A DNA stretch of 64,000 bases, taken from positions 4,588,001 through 4,652,000 of the forward strand of contig CM082595.2 in assembly GCA_040954595.2 (NCBI GenBank). Reading direction: 5' to 3'. The notes below the pieces were generated by a model that had not been told where the DNA came from, made no database searches, and saw only the letters and a program-made list of their open reading frames with translations. Origin of the DNA: Balanoglossus misakiensis. Taxonomy: Eukaryota; Hemichordata. Positions 12,571-26,831 of the stretch are shown here, one piece after another. A program made the translations under genes and the position numbers. Within the stretch, counting starts at the first letter, position 1. Every line of letters starts with the position of its first letter.

Positions 12571-15500
12571 CAAATCGACAGACCGCATTGAAATTAAGAG
12601 CTTATTCAAGCTATGGTTGTATGCAATTGCATTTTTCTAATGTGTTGTTTTATTTCTTGTCGGAGAAAGCCCGTCCAGACTATTAACACTGCCAAATCGA
12701 GAAAATGCGTTCAGTAGCTGCGGCAATGGATATTAATAGAAATCCGTGGTTAAAGAATTCAGGCTTTAAACAGACCACCACCCCCCCCCCCCCCACACAC
12801 ACACACACAGACGCATACCCATTATCACACCGTCGTTTGTATCAATGATTGCTGTTAGCAGTCCGTCGTCGAGCTACAGAATTTCCCGCCATCAAAATTT
12901 TGGAGGGTTTCTGTCTTTTTTCGTCTAAGACCTGAAGATTCACCGAGTATATAAAAGAAAATAAGGATTAAGCTAATACGAAGATGCTTGAGTAATACCG
13001 AGTAATGATATCATCATAGCCACTACTTTTACTTTTTAAGCTCTGTGAAGATTACACTTTTTCCCCTTTGGGCCGTAATGAGGCGTAAAACGTCGAAGCC
13101 AAGGTGTCTTCTCTTGGCTCTTGTAAGCGCCTTGTTCTGTTTTCATTGGCGTGTCCTTCGCCAGAAATACTCGACCGTCGAACCATAGGGGTAACGACGC
13201 GAGGGATTCGAGTTTGACAGAAATGTCACACATTCTAACACCGCTTATAGATGACAGTGTGGTACGATGGCGGTGGTGGTGGTGGTGGTTTTCCTCTTTC
13301 TAACAAGACTGGCCTTCCCATTCATCGGAATCCTTATTTATTTATTTGTTTATTTATCTCCGCACAAACAATTATTTTTCCCTTCCGTGATTTCAATTGT
13401 CCCACTCAATGGTCGCTTGCCGGCCGCAAAGTTGTTCCCACGAGCGTCACGCATGGTTGGAGAAGAGAAGGGACGAATTAACGACCGTCGTCGACAAAAA
13501 TGCAATATCTGGATTGGTCACCCGGTCGATGTAACCGATCTGTCTTTTCGAGGGCCCGCCTTGATCTGAAGGACTGTTTCCCTACATCTTGAGAGCGAGC
13601 GAGTAATAAATGTTGAAAGGCGTACAAATTCGACATTCAACGCCTTTAGTTATTTTGTCTTATATTTGTGTAATGCATTGATTGATATAGATTGATCAGG
13701 ATCCGATTGCCAATTTACTGCAACGTTTTTTTTATTGTTGGCTAAAGACACCTCCAGTTTAAAGGGCTACTGCCTGTAACTTTTGGCTTTTTGAAAATAT
13801 TCTTTCTGTGTACCAAATGCGAGTCCTTGTTCGATTCTACTCCGGACAGAATGCTAGAGTTGAAAACCAAGTTGCAACAAACGACCCTTTGCTCCGGGGT
13901 CCATGGTTGCAATAATGTCCACAGACAGTGTTGTTCGCCCTTTAAGAAAAACACAATATTTCAGCGTCTCAGAGAGACCTCCAGACATTTGACAAGAATG
14001 GGGACCCGTCCGTTGGATATTTACCTACTTTAAATAGAAAGAAAAAATACAGAGAGAGAGGGGAGACCTTCTATATTCATATTGAAAATACCAGCAATAC
14101 CGGAAATCAAAACCCCTAAGGTTTAAATTGAAGGAGTCTGTCCGCCTCTGACAGGTGGTGGTGGAACCCGTGTCCTCGGCTATTCATAGCGTTGCAGGTA
14201 AAGTCGTGGGAACAGTAAGTTCTCTCGGCGCTCAATGTCACACACCCCGGTGAGGTTGCCGCCCCCGAAGGACGACCCGGAAATTTGAAAATCAATAAAA
14301 AACAATTCTTCGTTTAGGTTTCCATTCTTGTCGATGTAAGACACCAAATAAGACATTCTTTTGATAGTCTTGTTTTTTCCGTTTTTATTTCCCATCAACC
14401 GGTAGTGAAACGGCGCGTCAAGGCAGACAGATCGATTTTTATACCTCTCGTGAGAATTTCGTTTTCAATGGCAATTTTGAAAACGGGGAGTTAGACTGTT
14501 TTGGCTCTTTTCACGGGCGCTTTTCTGGTTTCCGGGGCAACCCCCACCGCGTTGTTCGCTCTCCGCCAGGGTGATATGTTGTCCCGGCAAGCGAGTATAG
14601 GTACACATCTCTTGGAAGTTTAAAGAGAGAGAGAGATTCACAGTAGCGCGTTCTCTAAAAAGTTATTGACGGCTGTACTTGAATCCCGTCTCTACCCATA
14701 CAAATACATTCACCGCTCATAACGACCAAGCAATGAGAGATTAAGTCGGACATTTTCATATTTAATTACACCGATAAAACATTCTACTGTCGGTTTCAGT
14801 TGACAGTGACCGATATTCTATGCCTGTCCGCCAGGGGACCGGTTACCATTTTACAGATTTAATCCGCATCAACTGCTCTTACTAAGTGTAAAATGTCTCA
14901 AAGTTTGAGAATACCGATGTGACTTTCGCAAATGAACAGAAAAGAATCATATTCACAATGCGCCAGATCCACTTTACCATTTATCCAAAACGGGCACCGG
15001 TCAGGTTACTATATTTGCGATCCGTAAACTAAAGTTAACTGTCATCCTGACTAGACATTCTCAAAAGCTGACGGTAGCCTTCTAAGAAAAAACTGAAACC
15101 CTGACTCAGTCCTTCATAGTTTATTCCAAAACTGTTATAAATTTGCCCTGAGAACATTGTAATTATTTCAACATGTTAAAAGTTCACGACAGCGTCCTGG
15201 ACAAACCATTGGAACGCGTACGGCTCCAATACTTCAATCAGCGTCGGTTATATGAGTATCTTTTATTGGGTCGTATTCCTTTCCGACGTACAAAGAATAT
15301 CCTGTATTCCAGGCATTTTATTATGCATTGGAAATGAAAAACGGACAACACTAGCATTTTTTTTCTCCAGAAAAAAATGTATCCCGCGCCGTCTACTGAA
15401 TCAACAAAGGGAAATATTGAATTGCCAAATGTTGTCGTCTGCCCTCGGGTCGGCCATCTTTGTGAGTTGGGACTCAGCGGGCCTGCTGAGAGTCTGTCTC

Positions 15501-16437
15501 ACCTGGGGAAAGGACCTGGCACATTCACGCGATTCGAATGAAAGTGAGGCCGCGGTGAGCGTTTAGGAATTCTATAACAGAGGATAATAAATCTAAGGCG
15601 ATGTCGCTCTCTTCGCCACCATCTGGGGGTCAGAGGTCAACCGTGAATGCGACGGGCGGTTTTGTTGGCAAGCCAACCGCGTAATTGGAAAAGTACTCCA
15701 TCCACTCCTTCGGAATTACTGGCGTTGACGAGTCGTGCACCGCAAGAAGATGAACGGGCCTTAATATTTCCTACTGTCATTACGCCATGATAGGCCTAGA
15801 TATATCTAGTTGAAAATCAAAACACGCAGAGGTCACCAGAAATTAGGCACATCTTTGTCACTCCGTTGTCACTCGTTAACACACACAGCTTACACAGTCA
15901 CTATATTCAATACACAGCGACCACTTCTAACCCATAGTTTAACCTAACAGGTTTCAGAATATCCGCAAAAAAAATTGAACAGTGAGTGACACGGCTTTTA
16001 GACTTCCGGTTACATCGCCAGATTAAGAGTTGTCATGGGAACGCCGTTGCTACGAGACAACGATCTGTGCCCCTGCGGTGCGTGGGAAAGCGACACCTTA
16101 AGTATGAACGAAGATGGACGCGCCCTTCTTTTAATTGGGGGTTTGTCCTCAAACCCATCTAGAACTTGAACCTTTGAGATGGAAAATCTAAGTCCTTCAA
16201 ATGAGATGGCGATTTCCGGCAGTGTCCGGGTTTTTCTCACGACCAACCCACGACGTCTTCGACTAGAGCGAAGAAAGGAAAGCAAAAATATAGTGCAGCG
16301 CAGAGAGCATGATCGTAATTCGACTGAAGTTGAAACCCCACTTAAAATCACAAAACTGTAATTTCGTGAAAAACTCGAAAATGTTTAGAGTTCGACGTCA
16401 CTACAAACGCACAATAATTTCAATGAACGGGGAGAAA

Positions 16438-16464
16438 AATGAATGAATGAATGAATGAATGAAT
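16438..16464 (+). repeat. (GAAT)n microsatellite
   Basis: About six and a half GAAT units. Confidence 0.9.
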
Positions 16465-18487
16465 CTTTATCATTTACTGTCAATCTTTCCCAAGTTTCCC
16501 AAAGAGTGGAATTGGGCCTGTGTTCGCACGTACGTATCAGCAGATATCTAATACGGGGAACTTTCTACAGAGCGGCGGGGAACCGGGCGGTCTTAGCCGG
16601 TAAAAACGCACCCTTTCTCCGCTTTCAGAAATGACTCCGTTTGTTCGGCGAGTGGCGTGACTTATGGTGTCCTCTGCATTGAAGGCACCTTGTGTGTCGC
16701 CCACATGATACACCATCCAACTCATTCATTCACGATCTGCTGTCGGGGCCGGTAGAAAGTGTGGGAACATGATTTGTTTGCAGGTGGGTTGCCTAGGCTA
16801 CCAAACGTTGCCGACTCGCGAGGGGCCGCGGCGTCACAGAGGAGACGTGAATAGGCCCCGAGTCGTATCGGTGATGTCATCATTGGCAACTCATAGGGGA
16901 CTAGATAATCACACCGTTTTGCCGGCAATCGCACTTTTGTTGCCATTCAGGGGCGCCTGAATTCAAATTCAAATCCGGTTGACCTGTTCTGCGTTCTTTC
17001 CCACGACCTGTGGGCCAAGCTCCTTTTTGTCTGGCTCCCATACACGTGGGATACAACTGGCGTTTAACAGAGATCCTCTTGGATTCCTGCCATCAGGCGG
17101 TGGGAACATTTCCCCACAGCTGAATGACCAGTGCATCGGAATGTAAGGCCGCCAACAATCCCCGCGTGTTCAACACAGCACTTTTTTTGTCACGGCACGG
17201 CCCCATTCAATACCGTCCTAATAATTCCCTGTGTGACAAGAATGCAAATACCGATATATTTTTTTTCTTCTTCAAATTTTCTCGCAAAATCTCGTCCCTG
17301 GAGGGTTCACAACGGACACTCTTTTGTCCGGCAGGCAAGAACCAGGGTTCCGGGGACAACGGTGCGTGGGACCCGTTGTGGGAAAAAAAGTACGCATAAA
17401 AACAGTCGACTTTTATGAGAAGGTGCTTCCAATTGACGCATCTTTTCTACTGTTCCATTTCGGTGCAAATTTGGTCCGATTCCCAGAACCCATGACGTCA
17501 TCGCCATGGCTTTAGAACAATTTTGTATTTAAAAAAGGCTACATAATAAAGTGGTGATTATTTTATATATTAGCATATTATACGATTCGTTACCGAGTGT
17601 GCTTCGGAATTGAGCACGTCTGTACAACAGTTATTGGGTGGGAGAAAGATTGAATTTTCTTTAAAAAAAATTGCTTCGTCCGTGTGTATCGTATCAACGC
17701 GTTACCGCATTCTGAACATTGTTTTTCGCTGCCGTATCCAGCCGCCGCCTTTCGGGTCTCCGATAACCGACCGCACACCTGCAGCGCCCGGGTTATTCTA
17801 ACATGTAAAACAAAAAAGGCCAACGTTTGCAGAGCGCCGAGATTTCAATTTAGCAGATCAGTGTGTGTGGTAGGCAGAAGGGCTTTGCGGCGCTGAGCAA
17901 ACTGAATTGAAGACATTCAAAATTGGGAATATCGCTATTGGCGTGGAACGGTCACTAATCCGCAGCCGTGGGCAAGCATTACTTCCAAGAGAGATAGCAT
18001 CGAACGTTTCGACCCAACAGTCATGGAATCGCTCTGGGTTGTTTGTTAAATCAGCGTCCGATGTCGGATACTGATCTAATACAGCAGATATATGAATATT
18101 TAAGGTTGTGAGCAGTGACGGATATGCATTACACCTTTTCGATGGAAAAGTGTCAGAAAATTGTCGCTTGTTCGTCACGGGACTCGCCCGTGAATTCGAC
18201 AGACACGTTGACTTTGTGATTTTGTCCCCGAGTAATTTCAAATAGACTTCTTTGTGTCGGTAGAGAGAACTCGAAAGGGACGCCACTTGGGCCCCGGCAA
18301 TAGACCGTTGTGAAAATTATAAAGCGAAATAGTCGTCTTTGTCAAAGTGAACAATCAGATGAACCTCTTCTCTTCATCATTCTTTCCCGACTCGCGTCGT
18401 TCTCCCTCAGGGCATCCCCGTTGGGTACACAGACTTTCCGGCCCTCTCGTCGTCGCTCGTACGGCCAGTTCAATCAGCAACTAGGCC

Positions 18488-18631
18488 TATGCCGCAACGT
18501 GGCAACGTGCAGGCCTTTTATAGGAGAAAAAAATAATATATTCATCGCACCTGGTCAAAATATTCAAATAACGAAAGTAATCGATAAACACACCTGGTCG
18601 CGAAACAATAGAAAACTTCTCCTACGTCACA
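18488..18631 (+). repeat. Dispersed repeat, copy 2 (about 144 bp), with two E-boxes
   Basis: Same blocks and order as the copy at 2297-2438. The E-boxes are at 18548-18553 and 18590-18595, spaced 42 bp compared with 44 bp in the other copy. No inverted termini or target duplications are visible, so either an old non-autonomous element or a duplicated regulatory segment is possible. Confidence 0.75.
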
Positions 18632-20987
18632 GTTGAACTCGGGGACCTCTCGCTAATAACGGTGCTTGCTTCAAGCCGTGCGGTTGACACGAGGAAAGCA
18701 CCGAACGCGCTTGAACTTCAAACTTTCTGAACGCACAGAAGGTGGCCATTTTGTCAAATAATACTTTATTAGTCGGAGGTTGCATTATATTATATTTCTA
18801 TGGAGTAGTTTTCTTAATATGTGTCGCCCAATTCTTGAAATAATCTATAATCTGAATATTTATATTGCGCTGTGTTGGTGATTTACGATTACGCATTGTC
18901 AAAGTGACATCGAACGTTTCCTTGTATTGCGATCAAATTAAATCAAAAATGTAATCAAAACCACGTTACTATCCCTACTCGCCTTAGTTTGTTTCTGATC
19001 TCGATTTATCTTTGGGAAGACCAACCCGGGTTGGGCTATGGCCCTAATCTCCCACGTGACTCCCATTTCAAATTCTGCCGCGGGTTCTATGAGACGTTAT
19101 ATTTTTTTATCCCCGGAAATCGTAAAATACAAATTTATCAAAGAGAATTCCACACCCTCGTTAAAATTTCTCGCTAGAGAACTTATTCCCTCATGGGGGC
19201 ACTTCGTTTTTTTTTAAGTGATGGTAGCTGTGTACGTTGTAACCCACCGCCCGCCGGTTACTGTATAACCTATGCCTGTCAAAAAAGTTGACAAACGTAC
19301 GTGGACGCACGTCTTTTGGACAGGTTAATTGTATACGGACACCGATGCAAATTTAGCCACTGTTACCATGACAAATTGAGATCTAGCCAATCACAGATTT
19401 TCAGTGGGTGACACACGCGAACAAATGTTCTTTAGAACACTCAAATACGCCATTTTAGCCATATATGGGAGTATGTAAATTCGGGGTGACTACGTATACC
19501 TTTAAACCGGTGACACGAGCGTCTTAGGGTATTAAAGGCAGGAGTACAAAGGAATTTGTCCATTCCCACGGTTTGGGGGGCATTGTTCGCGAGCCACTTC
19601 GATTGTTTATCCGCTGCTGCTGAGACGGTATTTCATCCTCCGGCTAACCGATCGAAGCACCCGCGTAAGATCACGGAAAACGCGCGCAACAAATTCAGTT
19701 ACCCCGTTCTCATTTTTACACACGTCAAGTAAATTCCAACAGTACAGGTTGGGAAATTCCGCCACACGGATGTTCCCTGCACACGTGCCGCGCACGAAAG
19801 CATTCTGTGAATCGAATTAAAAGCCTTTTGTTTTTACTGCTTGCCTATGCAAATCGTTTCTATGTGCATCCACCGTTATGCTTTGTCAGCGAATCATCTC
19901 CATTGTGAGCTCCCGAACAATGGCCGACAATGGCGAGCGCAGTCTTCCCACGAGCGGTACAAAACATGTCGGGGAGTTGGGCTTTCCCACCGACACTTCG
20001 GCAATTTAAACTCGTTTTGCATTCCTGTAATTTTAACGACCCATAAAATCGTCCTTTGGGCGCCGGTGTTGTCGTGAGTACGGCTGAATACCTGCTACTC
20101 CCGAGTGTAACAAAATTCGCTCAAAAGGCCGGGACTGGCACGACTCGCGGACGGTCCTTTCCCACGTCGGTGGAAGAGAGAAGACCCAGGTAGCGATATC
20201 TCGAAATTAAAAAAAATCTCAAAATCCAATAGTTCGGGTTTCTTGTCATGGGGTCACGAAGCACCTTTGCATCCGAGGTCGTGGCTTGCGATATGCGCAC
20301 AGGCACGTCGGGGCCCGGGACAATATTTTACAGTCGGGGTTAAAAGTGTATATAGCTGAGCTCGCTCTTTTAATTCAACTATACAGCCTTGAAGAATACC
20401 CTTTATCATTTTTTTCGTCCTGTTCGTCTGCCAGCCTCCAAGCGTCGGAATTTCTCCCCGCGTCTAGTATGTTTCGACGTATGTTTTTCACGACGTATTC
20501 GGATGCTCTCTCTCGAAGTCCGTATACACGTCGTCCATTTCTTATGACACAATTTTACCGTCGTAAATGTTTATCTTCGGGTCGGAAACAAGCTCAAAGT
20601 AAATCAAATCTTATCCCTCGGGGGGATTTCTTGTTTTGAAATCAAATTGTGCGGCGGATTAATCTCATCCTTATTGCATAAGATGTTTCGTAAGTTTTCA
20701 ATATGCATTACGTGTCTAATCTTACTGCATTGCATTACGTTAAACCGTATTACATCACATTCTCTGAATCACACCATCACCCAACACAGCACAATATTAT
20801 GTTTGACAGTTTCCTACTCCTAAGATATGTTTGGGAATCACTTTGTTATGCGCAATTCGGCAAAAAAAACGCTTTCATATAACGTGTCTCACACACCCGA
20901 GTGTTGACCACGAAATAGCCGGTTTTCCTAGCTGTTCTGTGGGATCATACGATTTACGCGCGAGATTTTCGATGTCCAGGCCAGGCA

Positions 20988-21043
20988 TAGCCTAGTCCTA
21001 GCCTAGTTTTGGAAGCAAAGCGGACAAAATACGACTAGGACTA
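20988..21043. mobile_element. Hairpin MITE, copy A (56 bp), with 9-bp target duplication
   Basis: The element begins TAGCCTAGTCCTAG and ends CTAGGACTA around the core TTTTGGAAGCAAAGCGGAC. Flanks GGCCAGGCA (20979-20987) and GGCCAGGCG (21044-21052) agree at 8 of 9 positions, as expected for a target site duplication. The core is shared with the copies at 33264 and 52542, but this copy has lost one arm of the core and is shorter. Confidence 0.72.
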
Positions 21044-24000
21044 GGCCAGGCGGGAACGAGGCGAGTTCCCTCTCCGGAAGTCTTGCAATCTCCGCGGTCC
21101 TGGATGCGTTGCGCGTGGCAACGACGAGTAGCGGGGAGGTCGCGACCCCAGCCTATCTTAAATGGGGCCTTGTACAAAAGGAAAACGGAAGCTGGATGAG
21201 GAGGCCAGCCGCTTGCAGGTGCTTGAAGCGACTCCCCAGCCACGCGTCAACAACAACACGGCATTATTTGCGATGAAAGCAATTTAATAAATATCTCATG
21301 CTTGTTTGGTCTGGTTTAACGCGCCATCTGGCCGAAACATCGGTATAGGCAAATCTCAACTTTGCCACCGAGTACAAAACTCGTTCTGGCATAGCCTGGC
21401 ATAGCATGGCATAGGCTAGCATGAATGATATGAAATGAAACAATGATGTCGCGTTATATCGGTTAGAAATGTCATTATGAAATTATCAAGTAAAGCTATT
21501 CACATCATGATAAATATATTCAATACTGAGTCCGCTTTTAACTCGATTCCCAATTTTCGCGATTTTCGGGGTTGGGTTGGGTGGGTGTTTTATGTAAGAA
21601 ATTATCAGACGCCGCGACTGATGCTGTGAAAATCTGACTTATAATTCGTTGAACCAGCGGCGCCATAATACAACGAATGGCCAATTAAGATAAATCCCGG
21701 TCGATGTGTCAAATGTCTCTGGTCGATATATGTAACGGAATGACAATCGACCCACCGTAGCGTTGTGACTAGTCAGTCTGCTGACTTCTTCCCTGGGAAT
21801 ATTTGCACGCGCACGCGCGTTGGCAATCATGTCAGAGGAGGATTTCCCACAACGAGGCTATTTTGTTTGTTCTTCCCACGGGTTTCTATGGTTACAGAAT
21901 CGCAGCCGCGGTTATCTGGAGTAGTGATTTATCATTAGTTAAGATATCAGTGTTTGGTCGCAAATACTGAAACCATGAAATGTCCAGGGCTTGTTGAGTT
22001 TCAGATTTAACTTTTTTTTACTGTTTTTTTAAAAACACCGTAAAAAGGATATGTACGTGTGCTGCATTTTAACAGCGTTTGAATAATGACTCAATATTTT
22101 TTCCGGATCACCGAATCCGAGCCCTGGTTGTAACGGCGTTTTGCTTCAATCTGTTGGTGCGTTTGTTTTAGGAGGGGGTTAACGGTCTATAACGGTAATA
22201 TTGATATCAGGCACTTTATGACGGAGCGTCATCGATCCGCTGTCGGGAAGTTGGTCGTGTGTCAGCGTAGAGGCGGCCCGTGCCATGTGCGTGTGGTGGT
22301 TGGGGGGGGGAGGGGGGTAAATATATGATTAACTGTCTTATGATTCTTATGATGAAATGTTTCGGGAAATAGACATTAATTTGACGTGACGAGAGAGGCG
22401 CGTTCCCCGGGGCGCGTTCGGCAGGTGAGCGGGCGGGCGGGCGGAGAGTCAGCCAGCGGAACGCATGGAAAACAAACCGCTGGGGAAACAGTTAATGCAT
22501 CCCCGAGAGCCACAAATCGTTCTGGGTTGTTGTTGATGGCCATGGTTCAGCGGCAACGGAGTATCGGACACTATGCACAACAATATTTATACATTGATTG
22601 TCACCAATTACTAATGGCCAGTCTGTCTTGAACAATTGAGTGTAAGAACTCAGACAGTCGCCCCTATTACAATTTGAATAATTCCTCGGCCGTTACAGAA
22701 GTGCTCTTCTCGATGTTTTAAAAATGTTGTTGTAAATATTTCGCGGGTGTCACTCACTCGCGATGATTCGGCATAACTTTTGCTTGACAAGGGGAGAAAT
22801 AAATTATCAGTTATCTTTGGGGTAGCGTAGCGTCGATCGGAAGCGTTTCATTTGCACCGGATAAAAGCCATGCCCCCAGGCCGAGTTATTGTGTCTACAG
22901 AGGCGTAGTGTAACTATCGCCCCGGCATGAATATGATTTATGGCGACTTGTTGCCCCGTTTCTATTAACTTTTCAACAAAATGGCTGAAATTACAATCAC
23001 GGTGTATTGTGTCGTTTAACGGAGTTGCAGTGGCGAGCAAGGGGGTAGTCTTGCTCGGGTGCGCGCCCACACCGCGGCGCGTGTCGCGTCCAGTGTTTCG
23101 CCGTCCCTTCCGGGGGGATCCACGTGTGCGCTCGGTAAATCAGCGCATGCCATCTGCGGATTGGCGTAAAATTGGTCAAACTGGAAATGGGTCGATCCGT
23201 TGGGGAGGGGGGGGGGGCTAATATGTTTGGTTAGTTTCATAATCATGTCTGGGAAGAGGTGAACAAATAAAGGGTTGGGTTGTTTGAAATAATTTTTGTG
23301 GTCAAACAATTCAGATTTTAAAAAAATATTTCGCCGATTTAGAGTAGAGAAATGTTTTGATTATCCCCGTCCAGATAACGTGGGAAAGTCACAGCGCTGT
23401 ATAGGAATCTGCTGTTTGGAAAGCCACTTTGCATAATCAGGGCTGTTTAATTGTTTCTCTATAGAGCAGGTGTTTGTAAGTCGCACGTCCGGTCTCACGC
23501 TCTGTGTTTATCCGGAAACGGTTTCGTGATATCGGCCTTGCAGCGTCGCGACGCGCACGCTGGACTTGATCTCGCGCGCGGGCGGGCACGCTGAGAGAAA
23601 AAAATCGTCGGGTTTTTTGGTGATTTCTTTTTACCCTAACTTGCATCGGAATTTTTTTTCTCGCCGAGAGTGATGGAATGCGAACGGGGGAGAAAGTAGC
23701 GCACTATGCGGGCCTGGCTGCCAATACACCGCCACGTGTTGCCACGTGACGCGCCCGTACCGGGGAGGTTCTCTCAGGCGAAAAGCAAACAGCTACGGGG
23801 AGAAACGTCCATAATGGCTGGCGAGAAAACAATGCCAATGTGATTAGTTCGAGCACTGACATCCCCCCACTCAAGAATGATTCGCGCCAGTTTGGCTGCT
23901 TAGCATGTCAATTGGCCGGCATTGTCCACCACCGTGGGAACGCAACTCGCGCACAATGGTGATATCAGAGCTCGCTTTGTGCCAGGTGAATGGACATACG

Positions 24001-26536
24001 ATAGACGCTTGCACTCAGATCAAATACTTTCATATAAAAGGATTTGTAGGAGAAGTTCCCACGGACAGACTCGCGTTCTTTCACTTTTTCCTATGCATAC
24101 CTTTAGTGCAACAAAATTCCTTCACAGCGAACAGATGGCTCGCTGCTATTCTCGCAACGTGCACCGGACGGACCCTCATCCCATCTCCCCGTCCATTTCT
24201 TATTTTCTCCAGCCGATGACTGAGCGACAGATGTTTATTTTGAGAATAAATCCGGGGCGATCAAACATGTTCAGACTTAATTAATTTATGGTAAATATCA
24301 ATAAAGCGATACTCCCTGGGCATGTTGCCGGCGATGGTTGGGTTGTCACGTGACCAAACTATTGAACAACAGGTACTGGTTGTCATAGTGACAAATGACA
24401 GCGTAGCTGAGTTCGGCAAGCTCGTCACCCCCTGAACAGGTAGTTCGCAGTGACGTGACAAACGGTTGACTTGACAGAGTTTATTGGCGTCCATAGACTC
24501 TCGCAGGCGCTTTAGATATACATGTACATGCATACTGGTATATTTTTTTCTCACATAGGGATTGTCAGATACGACGGTCGACGCCTCAAAACTAAACTAA
24601 GAACAGCTGGCGCGTTTCCTTCTCTTCCTACCCGTACTAGGACCATTTTTTTTCCTGAAGACCAAATTCTGCTTGGCTGGAACCCCAGCGAAATCGGTGC
24701 TCGCAATTAAAATCTAAACAACACGCCGTATCGAGTTGCATATCAAACGGCGGTTGTTGGGGTTGCGCGCACACGGATCTGACCACACCGTCCGGGCCAA
24801 GAAATACCGTTCCCACCCAATTCCCATGACCCACAAAACCGGAGAAATAGCGCGGTGGAGACATACACACTTTCGGGCAGCATTGCTTTTTCACCCATCA
24901 AAACTTAGTGTTCACCATTCGCATTTGTGGAAACCTTTCTCGGGGTCCAATAAAACTTTTAAATCGATTTTAGTAGCGCGGAATGTCCCAGTACGTGATG
25001 AGAGATATTTCCCCGACGCAGTTGTACATTTTACACTTTTGAAACGATACAGCACTTAACGCCAAAAAATGTCATATGCAAACTGCATAAGGTACATATT
25101 GCAAATTCCGATGTCTTTTTCAAAATATATTTCAATATTTACTGAAGTTATGAGGCGAGGGGTTATAAGATTTTTATGAGGCCAGACCATCTTCGCCCTT
25201 CACACCTGTTGCGATAAATCGTCGACCGTTCTGCAGCACAGCGAAACTGTCAATCGAACCCTGGGCGCGCCGCAGTGAAATACTGCCAGCGCACTTGTCA
25301 AGCGAAGCGAAACCAACCGATTGAGCATTTCCGTGTCAAAAATGACTTTCAGTCGGGTATCATTTTTAAACTCTAAAGTTTCCCCTCTGTCAGAGGCAAC
25401 CCTGGAAAGAAAGAAAAAAAAACGGGGGCAGGAAACCGCATTCCGATGCTCTCACGTAATGCGGGGCCTGGGCGCCCACTCGTTGGCTGCTGGCGTTCGA
25501 CACGTCTATTCAGAAACCTTTCAGCGAAATGCGTGCGAAGTACTGGATCGGCGTCGTGTGCATGAAAAGTTGGCGCTTGTAGGAAAAAAAATCCGGCGAT
25601 GTGATTTCCACGTCTCGGGGTTTGTGCCAATTGCTTTCAAGGGTTTTATCTGGAGTATTGACTCGCGCGCGACGCTCTCAAGTGCCTACAATAAATAATA
25701 CGCGAACAGCTGATCAGTACTTGAAACCTCTTCCGGAATCGTTGAAACCCGGACGAAAAGTGCTAAATTCGACGGTTTTTGGTACAATTGTCGACTGGTA
25801 TAGGCTGTGTCTGTCAAAACGTGTCTCGCTGCGCAGTCTGGGGGCATTCCGACACTGCGCAGTGTCGGTATGCCACCGTGAGAAAATTCCGCTCAGAACA
25901 AACGGAAAATGGTTATCGGAGACCAACATGCATAATATATATCAAGGCTTGGTTGGAGCTCTGCGCGAAAACTACTCAAAAGCAATAAAAACTTATGTCG
26001 AAATTGTAAAAAAACAACAACAGACTTTTCCTCGGTTGGGTGGGAGAATGCCGCGCCGGGAAGGAAAGTCGGAAGGAAGGGTTTGCATTTTATGTCGGAC
26101 TCTAGAAATGCCGCGATCCACGATAACCCCTTGATCTGTCCAAAAGGCGCGTCTGCCCCCAGATAAGCCGTTTCGCTTTCCCGTCGCAAACAGTCAAATC
26201 GGTCACCACGTCGGTTAGGGTGGGGGAGGGGGTCGCATTTGGGGGGCTCAAGTAAACACTTTTGCCAGGCAAAGGGGCCTGCTGCCACACGCTTTTAAAA
26301 TTTAATGACAGGACTTGGTCCGTTCGCGTTGGGTATCACATTCCGTCACAGTGTAAGGGGAACGTGGCTTCTTCCAGTCGGGGATTGCTTGTCCATTGGA
26401 ATGCTGGGATTGGACTGGCCGAATCAGAAGCAATAATATATTTAGTCTTCGGCTGGGCTACGTTATCGAACAGGCTTGTTTACATATGAAATACTTGTTT
26501 ACAATATGCCTTCTCGCGAGTGCTGTGGGCGGAGTT

Positions 26537-26543
26537 TTCCCAC
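26537..26543 (-). promoter_or_regulatory. Single CSL site in the distal HES promoter
   Basis: TTCCCAC followed by A gives TGTGGGAA on the minus strand, a high-affinity CSL core about 380 bp upstream of the predicted cap site. It has no partner at SPS spacing, although TGTGGGCG on the + strand just upstream (26524) resembles a decayed half site. Confidence 0.55.
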
Positions 26544-26671
26544 ACACCGACCACGCTCAACGCAGCACGACAACAAAGGATATGGCACGTGCTTGTGAAA
26601 GATAATGGCTTGACACTTAACGTCTCGCATGCCAACAGATGTCAACTGTCAATAGTAATTACACACGCCTG

Positions 26672-26811
26672 ATTGGCAGCTACGAACGCCCGGGCCAATC
26701 AGCGCCGGCGGCGACAATGGCCGCCATTAGCGCCGGCCAATCGCCGCGAAGTGGTCGCGAGCCCCAGCCACACGCCTCTTGGAAGCAACTCGATGCCTGG
26801 ACGCTGATTGG
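26672..26811 (+). promoter_or_regulatory. Cluster of four CCAAT boxes (NF-Y-type) upstream of the SPS
   Basis: ATTGG at 26672-26676, CCAAT at 26695-26699, CCAAT at 26737-26741 and ATTGG at 26807-26811 lie in a GC-rich stretch. Each is set in an NF-Y-like context (CCAATC/GATTGG). Between them is a near-palindrome AATGGCCGCCATT (26716-26728) that contains a YY1-like core, and a CACGTG E-box lies further upstream at 26586-26591. The proximity to the TATA box suggests basal promoter function. Factor identities are inferred from consensus only. Confidence 0.7.
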
Positions 26812-26831
26812 CTGAGTGTACAAGAATGTGG

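Larger units (their letters stand above)
12571..26536. other. Gene-free upstream block of the HES gene
   Basis: There is no coding exon here that I can support. It carries the CSL cluster, repeat copy 2 at 18488, hairpin MITE copy A, a (GAAT)n run, a GGT run at 13270, and an imperfect TGGCATAGC tandem at 21387-21420. Local GC rises around 22390-23200 and 23480-23800. Confidence 0.6.

Noticed and set aside
25601-26134. 177-codon + strand frame upstream of HES
   Set aside because: It starts with GTG, shows no recognisable domain or splice context, and is Arg/Ser/Leu-rich like random GC-balanced DNA.
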